This document shows positions 1 through 49,165 of a stretch of DNA of 64,000 nt, piece by piece. Location: NCBI RefSeq assembly GCF_032118995.1, contig NC_092666.1, forward strand, positions 2,554,001 through 2,618,000, in the 5' to 3' direction. A program made the position numbers and the translations under genes. Position 1 is the first letter of the stretch. Every line of letters starts with the position of its first letter. The notes beneath the pieces were generated by a model. It saw only the letters and a list, made by a program, of their open reading frames with translations. It was not told the origin of the DNA and ran no database searches. This DNA is from Asterias amurensis (Eukaryota > Echinodermata > Asteroidea > Forcipulatida > Asteriidae).

Positions 1-900
1 TAACTTCTTAGAACCATCTTTGCTGTAGACTACCTTTAGATGACCTCTTCCAGATGGGCATCCAAAATGATCCATAGACAACACACACATTTACAATGTA
101 CGGTCCGTCGGGAGAGAAGTTAATGTCCGTTTCATATTTAAGCACAAACACGAGAAACAGTTCAAACAAGTTCAAAGTCCCAGTAGACAACTTTTCTCAT
201 CGCCAGTTAAATTTCCAGGCTCATTCCACACTGTACACAACAGCCTTGGTATGAAGCTTTGATACGTGAGGGTGGAGACGTGTTGCACTTATTACTAGTC
301 TACTAGTAGTAGAACATGAGAAGAGAGAAAAAGGAGAACGCCATCATGTTGACCATCCATACGCTGACCAAACTGATGATTCTCAGTTACTAGCAACAGT
401 CCAGAGAACAACTTTACTCCTCGCAAGTTAAACATTTCCAGGCTCTATCTAAGAGCTTACGTATTCCACACTCTACACAAGTATAAAGCTTTGGTATTTG
501 AGGCTGGAGACTTGGTTGCTCTGATTAGTACAGCACGATAACGCCATCTTGAACCGAGTTGCAGCAATGTTAGCATACAAGTTACTTTGGCTGTGACACA
601 GTTTTTTCTGCACGGCAGTTAAGCGCATAGAAACACCTGTTAAAGAACAATGAAGATGGTGTTGACCAATAGACGCTCGCCAAAAAGATGACTCACAGTG
701 AATAGCAACATTCTCAAGAGTTATGCAATGCCGTGTAGAGTTAATCCGTTATTTCTTTTACGAAGCTTTGTTTGGAGACAAAAGCTTGAATGCCAGCACA
801 TCCTTTGGCTGCTCACATATATATATTCCACAAGCTAGGCAGGCCGGCGTATTTAGTTTTACACCGCGGAGAGGTTTTGTACTGAAAACTGCCAATGCTA
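1..900. repeat. Degenerate tandem repeats, units of roughly 230-280 bp
   Basis: Blocks near 185-390, 395-680 and 690-860 share words in the same order: CTCAGTTACTAGCAACA-like, CAGTTAAATTTCCAGGCTC, TATTCCACACT-TACACAA, AAGCTTTG-TA and AACGCCATC. They are diverged copies of one unit. No coding potential was recognised. 901-1166 shows nothing except a long A run (1101-1123). Confidence 0.6.
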
Positions 901-1097
901 TGTTTTTTTAGTAGGATAATACGTTGCAACACCTTTTTTAAATTAATCCACCACTGGGGAGGTGTGATTAACGGCTTTCTTTCCGTTTTAAAATAAAACA
1001 TGCAAGAGGGAACTTGTACATAACGGCGTTATTAGAATTGAAGTCTCATCTCAAGACAGGAATTGGGAGTTTTACGGTAAAGAAAAACTCGCTGCGG

Positions 1098-1128
<31 letters not shown>

Positions 1129-1166
1129 GGATCGATGAATTTGAAAGTGTGGCGAGGGTCACTGCC

Positions 1167-1553
1167 TTAAAGGCAGTGGACACTATTGGTAATTACTCAA
1201 AATAATTATTAGCATAACACCTTTCTTGGTGACAAGTAATTGGGAGAGGTTGATAGTATAACACATTGTGAGAAACGGCTCCTTCTGAAGTGCCATAGAT
1301 TTGGAGAAAGAAGTAATTTTCCACGAATTTGATTTCGGGACCTCAAGTTTAGAACTTGAGGTCTCGAAATCAACCATCTAAACGCACACAACTTCGTGTG
1401 ACAAGGGTGTTTTCTTCTTTCATTATTATCTCGCAACTTTGATGACCGATTGAGCTCAAATTTTCACAGGTTAGTTATTTTATGCATATGTTGAGATACA
1501 CCAACTGTGAAGGCTCGTCTTTGACAATTACAAATAGTGTCCACTGCCTTTAA
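1167..1553. mobile_element. MITE-like element, TTAAAGGCAGTGGACAC family
   Basis: Ends are inverted: TTAAAGGCAGTGGACACTAT at the left and the complement ...ATAGTGTCCACTGCCTTTAA at the right. The interior has a palindrome around 1328-1371 (GATTTCGGGACCTCAAG / CTTGAGGTCTCGAAATC). About 390 bp, no intact protein. Non-autonomous DNA transposon by structure. Confidence 0.85.
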
Positions 1554-2020
1554 CACTTATACCAATACGAAGCTTTGAAAGGCGATGGGCGCGCCGATGT
1601 ACATACCTTGCATCTCCCCTCCCCCTTCACCAACAACAACAATAATACAAAATTACTGGTTACGGACCAACGACACCGCTACTGTCGCCGGTGCGGTGAC
1701 ATAACCAGACGTTTTCATTTGAAAGAAGGTGGCGGGGGGGGGGAGTTGGAGTGGGGGGTTAGCTGGGGCAACGCTATAATAGATCTTTATCATGCTGTCT
1801 CCATCTTGGTTATGTTCATCGTATCGAATAACAATGATGAATGCCAAATAGGAACCAGACTATTTTGTTCTTCCAGCCTCGGTTTGGTAACATTAATATC
1901 AATGGGAGAATGTCAATCCTGCTGCACCATGATGAAGGTCTATTGGGGGAGGGGAATGTGTTAAACAATTTTGTGTGCATTTTTGTATCTTAAAGTGATG
2001 GAATGGAGCTTGAAGTGCAA

Positions 2021-2430
2021 TTAAAAGCAGTGGACACTCTTGGTAATTACTCAGAGTAATTATTAGCATAAAACCTTACTTGGTAACGAGTAACGGGGAG
2101 AGGTTGGTAGTATGGGGAGAGGTTGATAGTAAAAACATTGTGAGAAACGGCTCCCTCTGAAGTGAGGTAGTTTTCGAGAAAGAAGTAATTTTCCACGAAT
2201 TTGATTTCGAGACCTCAGATTTAGAATTTGAGGTCTCGAAATCAAGCATCTGAAAGCACACAACTTCGTGTGACCCTGGTGCGACAAGGGTGTTTTTTCT
2301 TTCATTAATATCTCGCAACTTCGACGACCGATTAAGCTCAAAATCAGGTTTGTTATTTTATGCATATGTTGGATACACCAACTGTAAAGACTAGTCTATG
2401 ACAATTACCAATAATGTCCAGTGTCTTTAA
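2021..2430. mobile_element. MITE-like element, same family
   Basis: About 410 bp copy with TTAAAAGCAGTGGACAC at the left and ATGTCCAGTGTCTTTAA at the right, and the GATTTCGAGACCTCAGA central palindrome. It has a short internal duplication of GGGGAGAGGTT. 2431-2763 shows nothing I recognise. Confidence 0.85.
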
Positions 2431-2763
2431 TTAGAAACGTTTTATATGTTTTACCGAGAAAATCTTTTTTTGTTTTGCCTTAAGCACATAACGGTCGTCT
2501 GCTGTATGCACAATTATTGGCCATGCCCTGTGGCCGATCGGATTTAACTGATAAGTGATGATCTCAGGGACAATGGTCGCAAATGTTCTGATGTTTATCT
2601 TATGCATTTAATGAATGCACTGTCAAAATGTTTAGACAGTGATGTAAGCACACTATCTCTCTGGTGTTTCATTTTTGTTGTGGGAATGCTATGTTCAGCA
2701 GTGCCGAAACTAACATCAACTACAAGGTTTCCCAATTCTTCCATTGGAATTACATGAGGGAAC

Positions 2764-3352
2764 ATGGACTACGAACGGATTCCTATGCATGATGTAGACG
2801 ATGGCATCTTACTGGACAAGGCCTCACAGTATTATGGGGTCGCACCCCATGAGGTTTCACTAGTTGAGGTTTCACTAGTTGAGGTTTCACCAGTTGGGGT
2901 GTCACCAGTTGAGGTGTCACCAGTTGAGTTACCACCAGTTGATGAGGTTTCACCAGTTGAGGTTTCACCAGTTGAGTTAGCACCAGTTGAGTTAGCACCA
3001 GTTGAGTTGTCACCAGTTGAGGTCTCACCAGTTGAGGTCTCACTACATGAGGTCCCATCTGTTGAGGTCTCACCAGTTAAGGTCTCACTCCATGCGATCT
3101 CACCAGTTAATACCTCACCCTCATTACATGAGGTCTCACCACATGAGGTCTTGCAAGATAAGGTGTCTGAAAAAGACGGGGGTCGGTCTGGATGGATAGC
3201 TGTGTTCTCGCTCTGGATGCAGGCGTTTATCTGGACAGGGTTCTTTAAAGGTCTTGGTCTAATGTTACCGATATTACAGCAACAGTTCGACACTAATGGT
3301 GCCATTATCGGCTGGATGGTTGGAATGATCGGTGCTATGATAGGATTCGTAG
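2764..3352 (+). CDS. MFS transporter exon 1 (repeat tail and first helices)
   Basis: Starts MDYERIPMHDVDDG and ends ...IGAMIGFVG at the donor GTTAGT (589 bp, phase 1). It holds the repeat tail and the first two membrane helices. Confidence 0.82.
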
Positions 3353-6300
3353 GTTAGTTTACAACTTCCCTCCCCTAAACAGTGATCCAATGGTATAGAC
3401 TGTCGGACTTGCAATCACAAGGTTATGGGTTCCATAGCCAATTGCGCATTTTTACAATGACAAGAACATGTATTGTCGTTTAGTTACTGAAAAACAATTT
3501 CTTGTTTGCAATAGACGTTAAGATTGAATGTTTTGTTCCTCTGAGCTGTGCCCAAATCGTGCGTGCATGAATTCCAGGCTATTCGACTCTTGTGAACATA
3601 TTTTGTCAGGTCAAACGTTACAGCCATTTTGAGAAACGGTGGACACAACAGTATAATGCACCAAGGGTTAGCTGAAGTTTTCTGTATACACAAACCAAAC
3701 AGTGCACTCCTATAGGAAACTATCTGGACGTTTGGTGGCAGTAGACTTATCAGGTAAACACATTGTTCTTTGCAATATGCGCATGCTCAGAATTACGTAA
3801 ACAGTGAAGATTTACCTGGTAAATCTGCTGCCACCTAGCGTTACAAAATCTCCAATCGTGTCCACCTCAACAAAGCTATTGGTCTATAGTACTGTTGAAG
3901 TCATGCCGGGGAAATATCAAAGCCTACTACTAATGGACCGATCCGGCCTCTCAATCAAACTGTGCGCGTTCACCCATTTGACCAATCACAGCGTATATTT
4001 GGCACGCGCGGCAGAATCGTGCAGAATGTCATTGGGAGTGCTTGTACACGTGTCTTGCTCACGTGCGCGGTGGGCGGAGCTTAGTGGAAAGCCGGAACAG
4101 TCCATTGTCTTTGTTGTTACAGGTCCATTTTCAGGAGCAATTGGACGAACGTTTGGGACCGGAGTTGTTTACATCATCTGTGGAACAGCGGTTGGTTTTT
4201 CAGCAATACTTGCATCCATTACAGCTTATGCTCTCCAAATGGCCATTATTTTAACGTTATTCTTAGGTAAGAAATGTAATCAAGGAGACAATTCTGAAAA
4301 TCATTTGCTTGTTTTGTTTCATAAGTTGGAATTTTCTTTGCATAAATGGATGCCTGTCATACGGGGTATAGGGGGTGTTATATTGACACCATGGGCGTTG
4401 TCACATTAGTTACCAAGAGAGAATCAAATTTAACGGCACAAAAATAACACTAACTTCTGGGAAATTAAATTGCCTTGTTTTTAATCACACAGATGTTATT
4501 TTTGTTTTCTCTTTTATGTAACAACACCCACGGTGTTAACGTTAACACCCCAGTTTTGCAGTATGTTACCACTCTACTTATTGTAAACTGTGTTTGAAAG
4601 ATGCAATCCTTCTTTTTTAAGACTTTGTTTGTCTTTATTTGTTTTAAGGACCTAGTCTTGGTATTCCTGACATCCTTCTCAAAGAAGCCGTGGGTCGTCG
4701 TTTTGATAAGAACTATGTGACAGCTCTCTGCATTGGGAAGACAGGTACATCTTTCGGGATGCTGCTCTTGACTCCTCTATCGCAGCTGTTCTTAGATGCC
4801 TATGGATGGAGGGGAACATTACTCCTTCTTGGTGGCCTCTCATTCCATCTAACCGTGTGTGGCGCCCTCATGATTACAACAGACGACAAAACACTGCAAA
4901 CTACCAGTCGAACAGCTCACATAACCTTGCAAAACCTGACAGCTAATACATCTTCCCGTGATCGATGCAGTGCAGTGTGGAAAAGTGCAGTTCAGAATCT
5001 GGACGTGAAACTGCTCCTGAATTTACGTTACTGGTCAGTTACGTTTATGCTCTGCTGCTCACAGTTAAGCTTCGACATGTGGATCGTGTACTTTGTTTCC
5101 ATGGTTCAGACCAAAGGGTTTTCAGCAGAAGATGCAGCAACGTTTGTGACGGTTGCTGGTGTTGGGCATTTACTGGCTAGAGCAAGCCAGGGCTTCATAC
5201 TGGACCGATGGGTGAAATCTTACAGCATCCCAATGGCGATTTTGTTCTCTACGGCCGGTGCAATGTTCTTCGCAACGCCTTGGCTGAACTTGTACTGGGA
5301 ACTGATGCTGTCAGCAGTGCTTGTTCTGTTTTCCGTTGGTGCCGTTTTGTGTCTGTTTGAAGTTCTTTTTAAGCAGATCCTTGGAGTGGAATTGCTGACC
5401 GGAGCACTTGGATGGGCTGGGATAACAATTGCTGTACTGAGGTTTACCTTAGTATTTATACCAGGTAAGTGCAGTATGTCGTGTGGTCACTTATATGCAA
5501 AATGGTTTGAATGAGGGTGCCCGGTAAAGAGCAAAATAGCACCTAGCACGTGATGATAAACGGACCAGTAAGAACTCGACTCTCGGTCATGAATATGTAT
5601 GAGGTATAATAATTGAATATACCCTACCCCTGATCAGTGTGTTATTGCGCATCAAATGGCTTCCGTATTCTTAAGTTTTCGTTGAGAAATTGTCTTGCTA
5701 TTTATTCTACTGACACACTCGTAAATTTCTGAACTCGGGAGACTATTAAGCCCTAAAAAGAACTGTCCTGTGCCCAATTTCATGGCTCTGCTTACCGCCG
5801 AATTCTGCGCTTACGATCGCGATTCCCCGCTTACGTGCAAGCGCCGAATATCTGCGCTAGCCTTGTAAGCGTAGAATGCCTAGTAACGTGAAGTACGCAC
5901 GCGCAGAAGCCCAAATTCGCCGCTAACCCGTGAAATACGCTTGCCGTAAGCACAGAATTCCCTGCTTCCGTAAGCGCCGATTCTGTGCTTACGGTAAGCA
6001 GAGCCATGAAATTGGGCCCCGATGAATAGTTAAAACTACAACATGTTGGTAGAGGTTATTGGACATGACATTTATACTTCAAAACCTCAAAACCCATGCG
6101 CATTGGTGAAGGTTGTATACTTCTTACGACTTGTACAAGGTTTGATTCTGTGTTGTGTTGTGTAACAGATAAACGCTGTCGTGTTGTTGTTTTTGTTGAT
6201 CCATCAGATTCTATGATCTTTGAACCTTTATCAAAACTAGCGTACAAGTATAACTTGACATCAAACATGTTTATTTAACATCATTTATTTATATATGAAC

Positions 6301-6418
6301 AGGTTTGATGTACGATCTTTCTGGTAGCTACAACGGTGCATTTATCTTTCTTGGTGTCATGCAATCTCTATGCTTGATTCCACTTGGTTGTCTCAAGTAT
6401 TTCAAGATCATCCAATAG
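2764..6418 (+). CDS. Monocarboxylate-transporter-like MFS protein (SLC16 type), 4 exons
   Basis: Exons 2764-3352, 4123-4266, 4649-5464 and 6303-6418 join in frame through phase 1 GT/AG introns to give about 554 residues. After a repeat-rich N-terminal tail (residues about 30-131) comes GGRSGWIAVFSLWMQAF, which resembles the DGGWGW signature at the first helix of SLC16 carriers. Exon 2 starts GPFSGAIGRTFG and exon 3 carries LGIPDILLKEAVGRRFDKNY and DAYGWRGTLLLLGG, both typical of the family's helix 2-6 half. The last exon encodes the usual GLMYDLSGSYNGAFIFLG helix and a short tail. By family knowledge it would be a plasma-membrane carrier for monocarboxylates or related small solutes, perhaps proton coupled; the substrate cannot be read from sequence. 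The start is the ATG just before the first open frame and an upstream non-coding exon is possible. The long repeat tail is unusual for the family. Membership of MFS/SLC16 is well supported; the exact subfamily is not. Confidence 0.85.
2851..3156 (+). repeat. 15-18 bp coding minisatellite encoding VEVSP-like repeats
   Basis: About 20 imperfect copies of GTTGAGGTTTCACCA and variants encode runs of VEVSP, VELAP and VEVSLHE. The unit is a multiple of three and has no stop in several frames on both strands, which explains the overlapping open frames seen here. The translated tail is acidic, proline-rich and likely disordered, on the cytoplasmic side ahead of helix 1. Confidence 0.9.
3729..3845. 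mobile_element. Short palindromic element with GGTGGCAG ends
   Basis: Lies in transporter intron 1. Left end GTTTGGTGGCAGTAGACTTA, right end AAATCTGCTGCCACCTAGCG; the interior has GCGCATGCTCAGAATTACGT. Same family as 7379-7487, 14719-14775, 35731-35835, 50661-50935 and 59994-60065. Confidence 0.75.
4123..4266 (+). CDS. MFS transporter exon 2
   Basis: 144 bp exon, phase 1 at both ends, between TTGTTACAG and GTAAGAAA. Encodes GPFSGAIGRTFGTGVVYIIC and a further hydrophobic helix, matching helices 2-3 of SLC16 carriers. Confidence 0.85.
4649..5464 (+). CDS. MFS transporter exon 3 (helices 4-11)
   Basis: 816 bp exon, phase 1 at both ends, acceptor TTTTAAG and donor GTAAGTGC. Encodes helices 4-6, a hydrophilic central loop around residues 300-340 as expected between the two six-helix halves, and most of the C-terminal half. 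Confidence 0.85.
5770..6020. mobile_element. Palindromic element ending CCCAATTTCATGGCTCTGCT
   Basis: In transporter intron 3. Ends CCCAATTTCATGGCTCTGCT and AGCAGAGCCATGAAATTGGG are exact inverted repeats, with GCTTACG-type subrepeats inside. A diverged relative is at about 35028-35198. Confidence 0.85.
6303..6418 (+). CDS. MFS transporter exon 4 (last helices and stop)
   Basis: Follows the acceptor ATGAACAG and encodes GLMYDLSGSYNGAFIFLG, a further helix and the end KYFKIIQ before TAG at 6416-6418. The final codons lie inside the first unit of a tandem repeat that continues into the 3' UTR. Confidence 0.85.
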
Positions 6419-6612
6419 GTGGAATCTTTTCTTTAAAACGTGTTACGTGTATTAAATATTGGACAATAAGTGTAAGATCATCCAATAGCTGGAATGTTTT
6501 CTCTAAAACATGTTACGTGTATTAAATATTGGACTGTAATGAATTTTGGACTATACGTGTAAGATCATCCAATAGGTAAAAACATTTTCTTTAAAAGATT
6601 GTACGTGTTGTA
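6406..6612 (+). repeat. Three tandem units of about 70-90 bp overlapping the transporter stop codon
   Basis: Each unit begins AAGATCATCCAATAG and continues with TTTTCTTTAAAA-CGTGT. The first contains the last codons and the stop of the transporter. Confidence 0.85.
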
Positions 6613-6616
6613 AGTA

Positions 6617-6983
6617 TTAAAGCCATTGGACACTTTAGGTAAACAGTATTGTCCAAGGCCCACACTTCGTGTATCACAACTTAAAAACAAATCAGTGAAA
6701 ATTTAGGCTCAATCGGTCATCTGAGTCGGGAGAAAATAACGGGAAAGCCAACCCTTGTTTCCACACGTTTCGCCGTGTCATAGCATGTGTTGAAAACAAA
6801 TCCGTAATTCTCGATGTCGAGAATTGATATTGCTTTAATGTTTTCTCAAAAAGTAAAGCGTTTCATGGAATTTTATTTCCAGAGAAGTCTTTCACCATTA
6901 CCTTCTGTAAACCCTGTAAATTATTTGTAAATCTGTGAACTTTTAAAAAATTGTTCTGTACCGAAAGTATCCAATGGCTTTAA
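6617..6983. mobile_element. MITE-like element, TTAAAGCCATTGGACAC subfamily
   Basis: Inverted ends TTAAAGCCATTGGACACTTT and GAAAGTATCCAATGGCTTTA. A second copy is at 21078-21453. The ends resemble those of the larger TTAAAGGCAGTGGACAC family, so the two are probably related subfamilies. Confidence 0.82.
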
Positions 6984-7102
6984 ACTTTGTGCTGTTTCAT
7001 TGGAAAACATTGATATAAAGCGGTATGCCTAGCAGACTTAGTCAAGTCTAATGTTTGTTTTTTCTCTGTAGGCAGTGTAACTATTTGTTTGGATAAAATG
7101 TG

Positions 7103-7108
7103 AATAAA
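7103..7108 (+). terminator. Candidate poly(A) signal for the transporter
   Basis: AATAAA lies about 685 bp after the transporter stop codon, just beyond an inverted-repeat element. It is the first clear signal of this form in a suitable place, but no cleavage site can be confirmed from sequence alone. Confidence 0.3.
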
Positions 7109-9533
7109 GATCAACTGTTATCTGCATAATAAATTTATCAAAATTCTTCAGAATACACAGTGTTATAAAAAATGTAATCACTTCCCAATGGCCCATACAT
7201 CAATGTTCTGCAGTAACAATATTATAACAGAGATTATGGATTTTAATTCACATATTTTAATTTATTTGTTCATTATACCTTTCTAATTTAACAAGATGTT
7301 TCACTCGACGAAAATCGGGGAAAAATTGTTTAAATCACACTCCGCTGATCATAAACCGTCAGCTGAATAGGTTCCTTGGAACGCTAGGTGGCAGCAGACC
7401 CACCAGCTAAATTTACATTGTTAATGCTGTTCTGAGCATGGGCACATTACCGATCTGAGTAAGTCTGCTGCCACCTAGCGTCACAGAAATCATAGAGCCC
7501 GTCAACGGCATAAAAAGCACATTCTCTATAGTTTCACTTGCATTGTACTTGAATTACCTTTCTTGGCGCATTCTCTAACTGGTCTTGTTTTAATCACAAC
7601 AGCTTATTATGTAAAACTATCACTCAAAATAAAAATTGAAAACATTCTAAAAAATAAGTGTAAAAGGTGAGTTAGTTAAAAGCATAATATTGAAAACATC
7701 AAGGCAATCTCGCGTCTAAAGTTTAGAACCGATTGCACCGTCTGGAGTTGTTAAAGTGTCATAGAACTGTTAGTACAAATTAATATTATGTTTTTATAAA
7801 GGCACAGAGATACACATTTGGTATTTTACATAGTTCCATTGCCTTAATCCATTATAAGTTAAGATTTAAACCAAGAACTAACCTGTGAGCATTTCATTTC
7901 AAATAATGGTAGCGTTTTTGAGATATTGCAGAACATCTGGGGGAAATGTCCACTCCGTAATCCATAATTGAAATACACAATCTGTGAAATGTTTCATGCT
8001 GAAACGTTTCTCAGATTGATTTTCTTAAAATATTTATCCCCAAGACCATGTTTCCATCCAGGGTAATATTTATTAAAATGCTAAACATTATCAACAGCTG
8101 AAGTGCTTTTTAACAAAGTAAGTTTGTATGGTCAATTTGTTGGAGTTTAGGTAGACCAACAGTTTATTTTCTCTCAATCTGTACTTGAAATCTCCCTGTT
8201 ATATTTCAGGAGGATTAAAAATTCTCTGTCTTTCCAGAAATACAAACAGGTTTGGACCAAATCTGGACTGCTGTTTTCTTTTATTTATGACCGCTCCACT
8301 TTTTTACACTCGGCTGTGTAAATGCTTAGCAAACAATTAAAGGTAAAACGTTTAATATTATTGTACATTTTAGCAACATTCTCAATTAAAGTGAAAAAAA
8401 AGATGAAAAGGTGCGAAATAAGACAATAAAATTAAATTGAAGTGCGTAAAAATGAATTCAGTGCGAATGAACAACAAAATACACGAAACGGCCCAAGGCC
8501 TCTTTTTAAGAGCTCAACATCATTACAACTTTTTCCAAACGTCGCCTTCGATTAACTTTTGTTGGTCAAATGAGAACCAATGTTTAAATTAACGATCTTA
8601 AATAATATCCAAGGCGGGGTTACAGCTTCAACTATAATGCCTTCGCATTCCCCTCAAAGTGATTTGTGCCCACTTTCCTTAGTCCACGTGGAAGTCGGCT
8701 CCATGGTGGTTTGCTTGCCTACAAAGGAAAACAGCGAACCAGAACTCATTTTCATTAAGCATATTCAAAACTCGCTAGAAGCACAGAATTTTTTTGGCTT
8801 AGCAAAAAACAGGTTACTAGCCAAAATACCATACAGTTTTTATTTTCGTGACTGGAACCACTCAATTCTTGTGTAGCAACGACATTTGCTGAGCAAAATT
8901 ATCTGCTTAAAAGCTTAATGAAACTGAGCCTCGGACACAGATGATGACTCACAACGACGCAGGCTTTGCGAAATGGCAAGCAACGAGATGCAATTCGGGG
9001 GAACTGTTCTTGTACGCTTGTTTTACAAAATGGTAGACTAAAGAGGTATTCGTGATGAACTGTATCATGCACAGTTTGGCATAAAACGGCAAATAAAAGG
9101 AATGCTTCGAAAATGGCTAAACGGGCACATCCTTTTTATTAGTCAACTTACACCTGTTATCTCCATGTAATTACTCTTACAAACAGTGGTTTTAATTGGA
9201 TCAAGCACCAGCCAGTGGCAATACTGAATGCCCCAGGAAAAGTAACTGACTACCCATCGCAGGTTTATGAGTTAGCAAGGTAAATCAATGTCAACACACT
9301 CGTTCAGTGGAAAGGATGTTCATGTGTGTACTCCTAGTTTTTTGGAGGCCAAACTCAGAAACTCTTTATTGGAGCATTCACACAGTACAAACATCTTGAT
9401 GCTAAGATGCTTGAAGCTTGTTTGAACAAACGATATGAACAAGATAACTCAAAATGTCCATTTACTTATAGGGTTAGTGAGAAGCAATGACTTGATAGCT
9501 ATTAAGAGAGTTAATAATCCAAGGAGTACTTAC
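7109..9533. other. Intergenic stretch between transporter and receptor 1
   Basis: Contains one GGTGGCAG-ended palindromic element (7379-7487, both arms intact: ACGCTAGGTGGCAGCAGAC / GTCTGCTGCCACCTAGCGT). The final exon of receptor 1 should lie somewhere here but could not be pinned down. The open frame at 8580-8876 resembles nothing I know. Confidence 0.5.
7379..7487. mobile_element. Short palindromic element with GGTGGCAG ends (intact)
   Basis: About 109 bp. Left ACGCTAGGTGGCAGCAGAC and right GTCTGCTGCCACCTAGCGT are perfect inverted repeats of 19 bp. The best-preserved copy in the window. Confidence 0.85.
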
Positions 9534-47959
<38,426 letters not shown>

Positions 47960-48878
47960 TTTTTGTTTTCCAGTTTGTCTCGTCGAAGGAGCAACACAAA
48001 CATCACCTCACACCTCCTCTTCCTCTACTACCATCCTCTGCAGAAAAGTATCTCAGTATCTACTTGTTGATGATTGTTCTCCTTGCAATAATTGGTCGGT
48101 GATGCCGTGCCGTTTTGAACAGAACCGTTGAAGCGTCTAATGAGATCGCGTCGCAGAAGGAAGTTGCTTCATAATATTGGGGGGGGGGGGGGGTGTCGGT
48201 GGGTGAGACCATGAAATCATGGGTGCAAGGGTATAATTAGAGGGGAGGGTGAGATATTTTTCCATATTTTGTGTGTACGAACATAAAGAGAAGGGATAAT
48301 TAGAATTACCCCCCATTGCGTGAAAAATTGGTTAATAGAGGTGAATGAGATTATGCAGTTTTCGAAGAGTTGTTGAATGAGTCGTTGTTCTGTATGGAAT
48401 TTTCCTCTTGCTCTTTATTTTGCTTTGTAGTCTTCTTTGCTTTTGTTCCGACTGGTTAAAGGAAAAGTATTCATTTTTTAATTTTTTTTTGGGGGGGGGG
48501 TGGGGGGAGGGGGTGGGAACCGTTTGAATGTTTTAATCATATATCAAACATACAATAAAACTAACCAGGGACTCATTTATGATTTTTCCTGAACACGTTT
48601 TTGTTATAAACCTATCGCAAAAATCCGGAGCGATTATGTCTACGTAGGAGGAAATGTCCGTAATTGCATGGAACGCACAATCTGGGAGTAGTTAAAGAGA
48701 AGGTACGCGTTTGGGGAAAAAAATGGTTAGAAGTTGGCTGATACAGCCAGCTTTCAATGTGCGCTTGGTATGAGATTAAAACCTGAAAGGGAGACTACAC
48801 AGTTGGTATAATCACTCCTCAAATTAAAGGTAATAAATCTAACTCGGTTGATATTATAGAGCATCTTGAGCACATTGT

Positions 48879-49165
48879 AACCGTTTGTTATATTATGCAT
48901 GTTTGGAAATAATATGTTTTAAGAGTAGAATAAAATGATCCACACAAACTTGCCTCGGAATTGGGTGGTTTTCCTTTTGGTTTGCGAACTCACACGGTCG
49001 GCCATTTATTGGGGTCAAAAATTTGACTCCCATAAATGGCCGACTGTGTTAATCGACGAGGTATAAGGAAAAACACGCAATTTCGAGGCATATTTGTGTG
49101 GATCATCGTATTCTACTTTTAAAACATCTTTTCAACCATATGCATTTTATAACAAACGGTTAAAA
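48879..49165. mobile_element. Long imperfect palindrome (GGCCGACCGTGT element), complete
   Basis: Arms of about 130 bp read AACCGTTTGTTATATTATGC at the left and GCATTTTATAACAAACGGTT at the right. The centre CGGCCATTTATTGGGGTCAA / TTTGACTCCCATAAATGGCC folds tightly. A half copy is at 38100-38310. Confidence 0.85.

Noticed and set aside
1209..1436. Similar short proteins ([22 protein letters not shown]) at about 1209, 2063, 11061, 50053 and 56524
   Set aside because: They recur because they lie in copies of one inverted-repeat element. They sit in different flanking frames with stops, with no sign of selection on protein.
2783..3305. Antisense and shifted open frames over the transporter repeats
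   Set aside because: They follow from the stop-free 15 bp unit. Only the plus frame continues into membrane helices with splice sites.
4042..4254. Alternative frame over transporter exon 2
   Set aside because: It lacks hydrophobic helices and the true frame joins its neighbours in phase.
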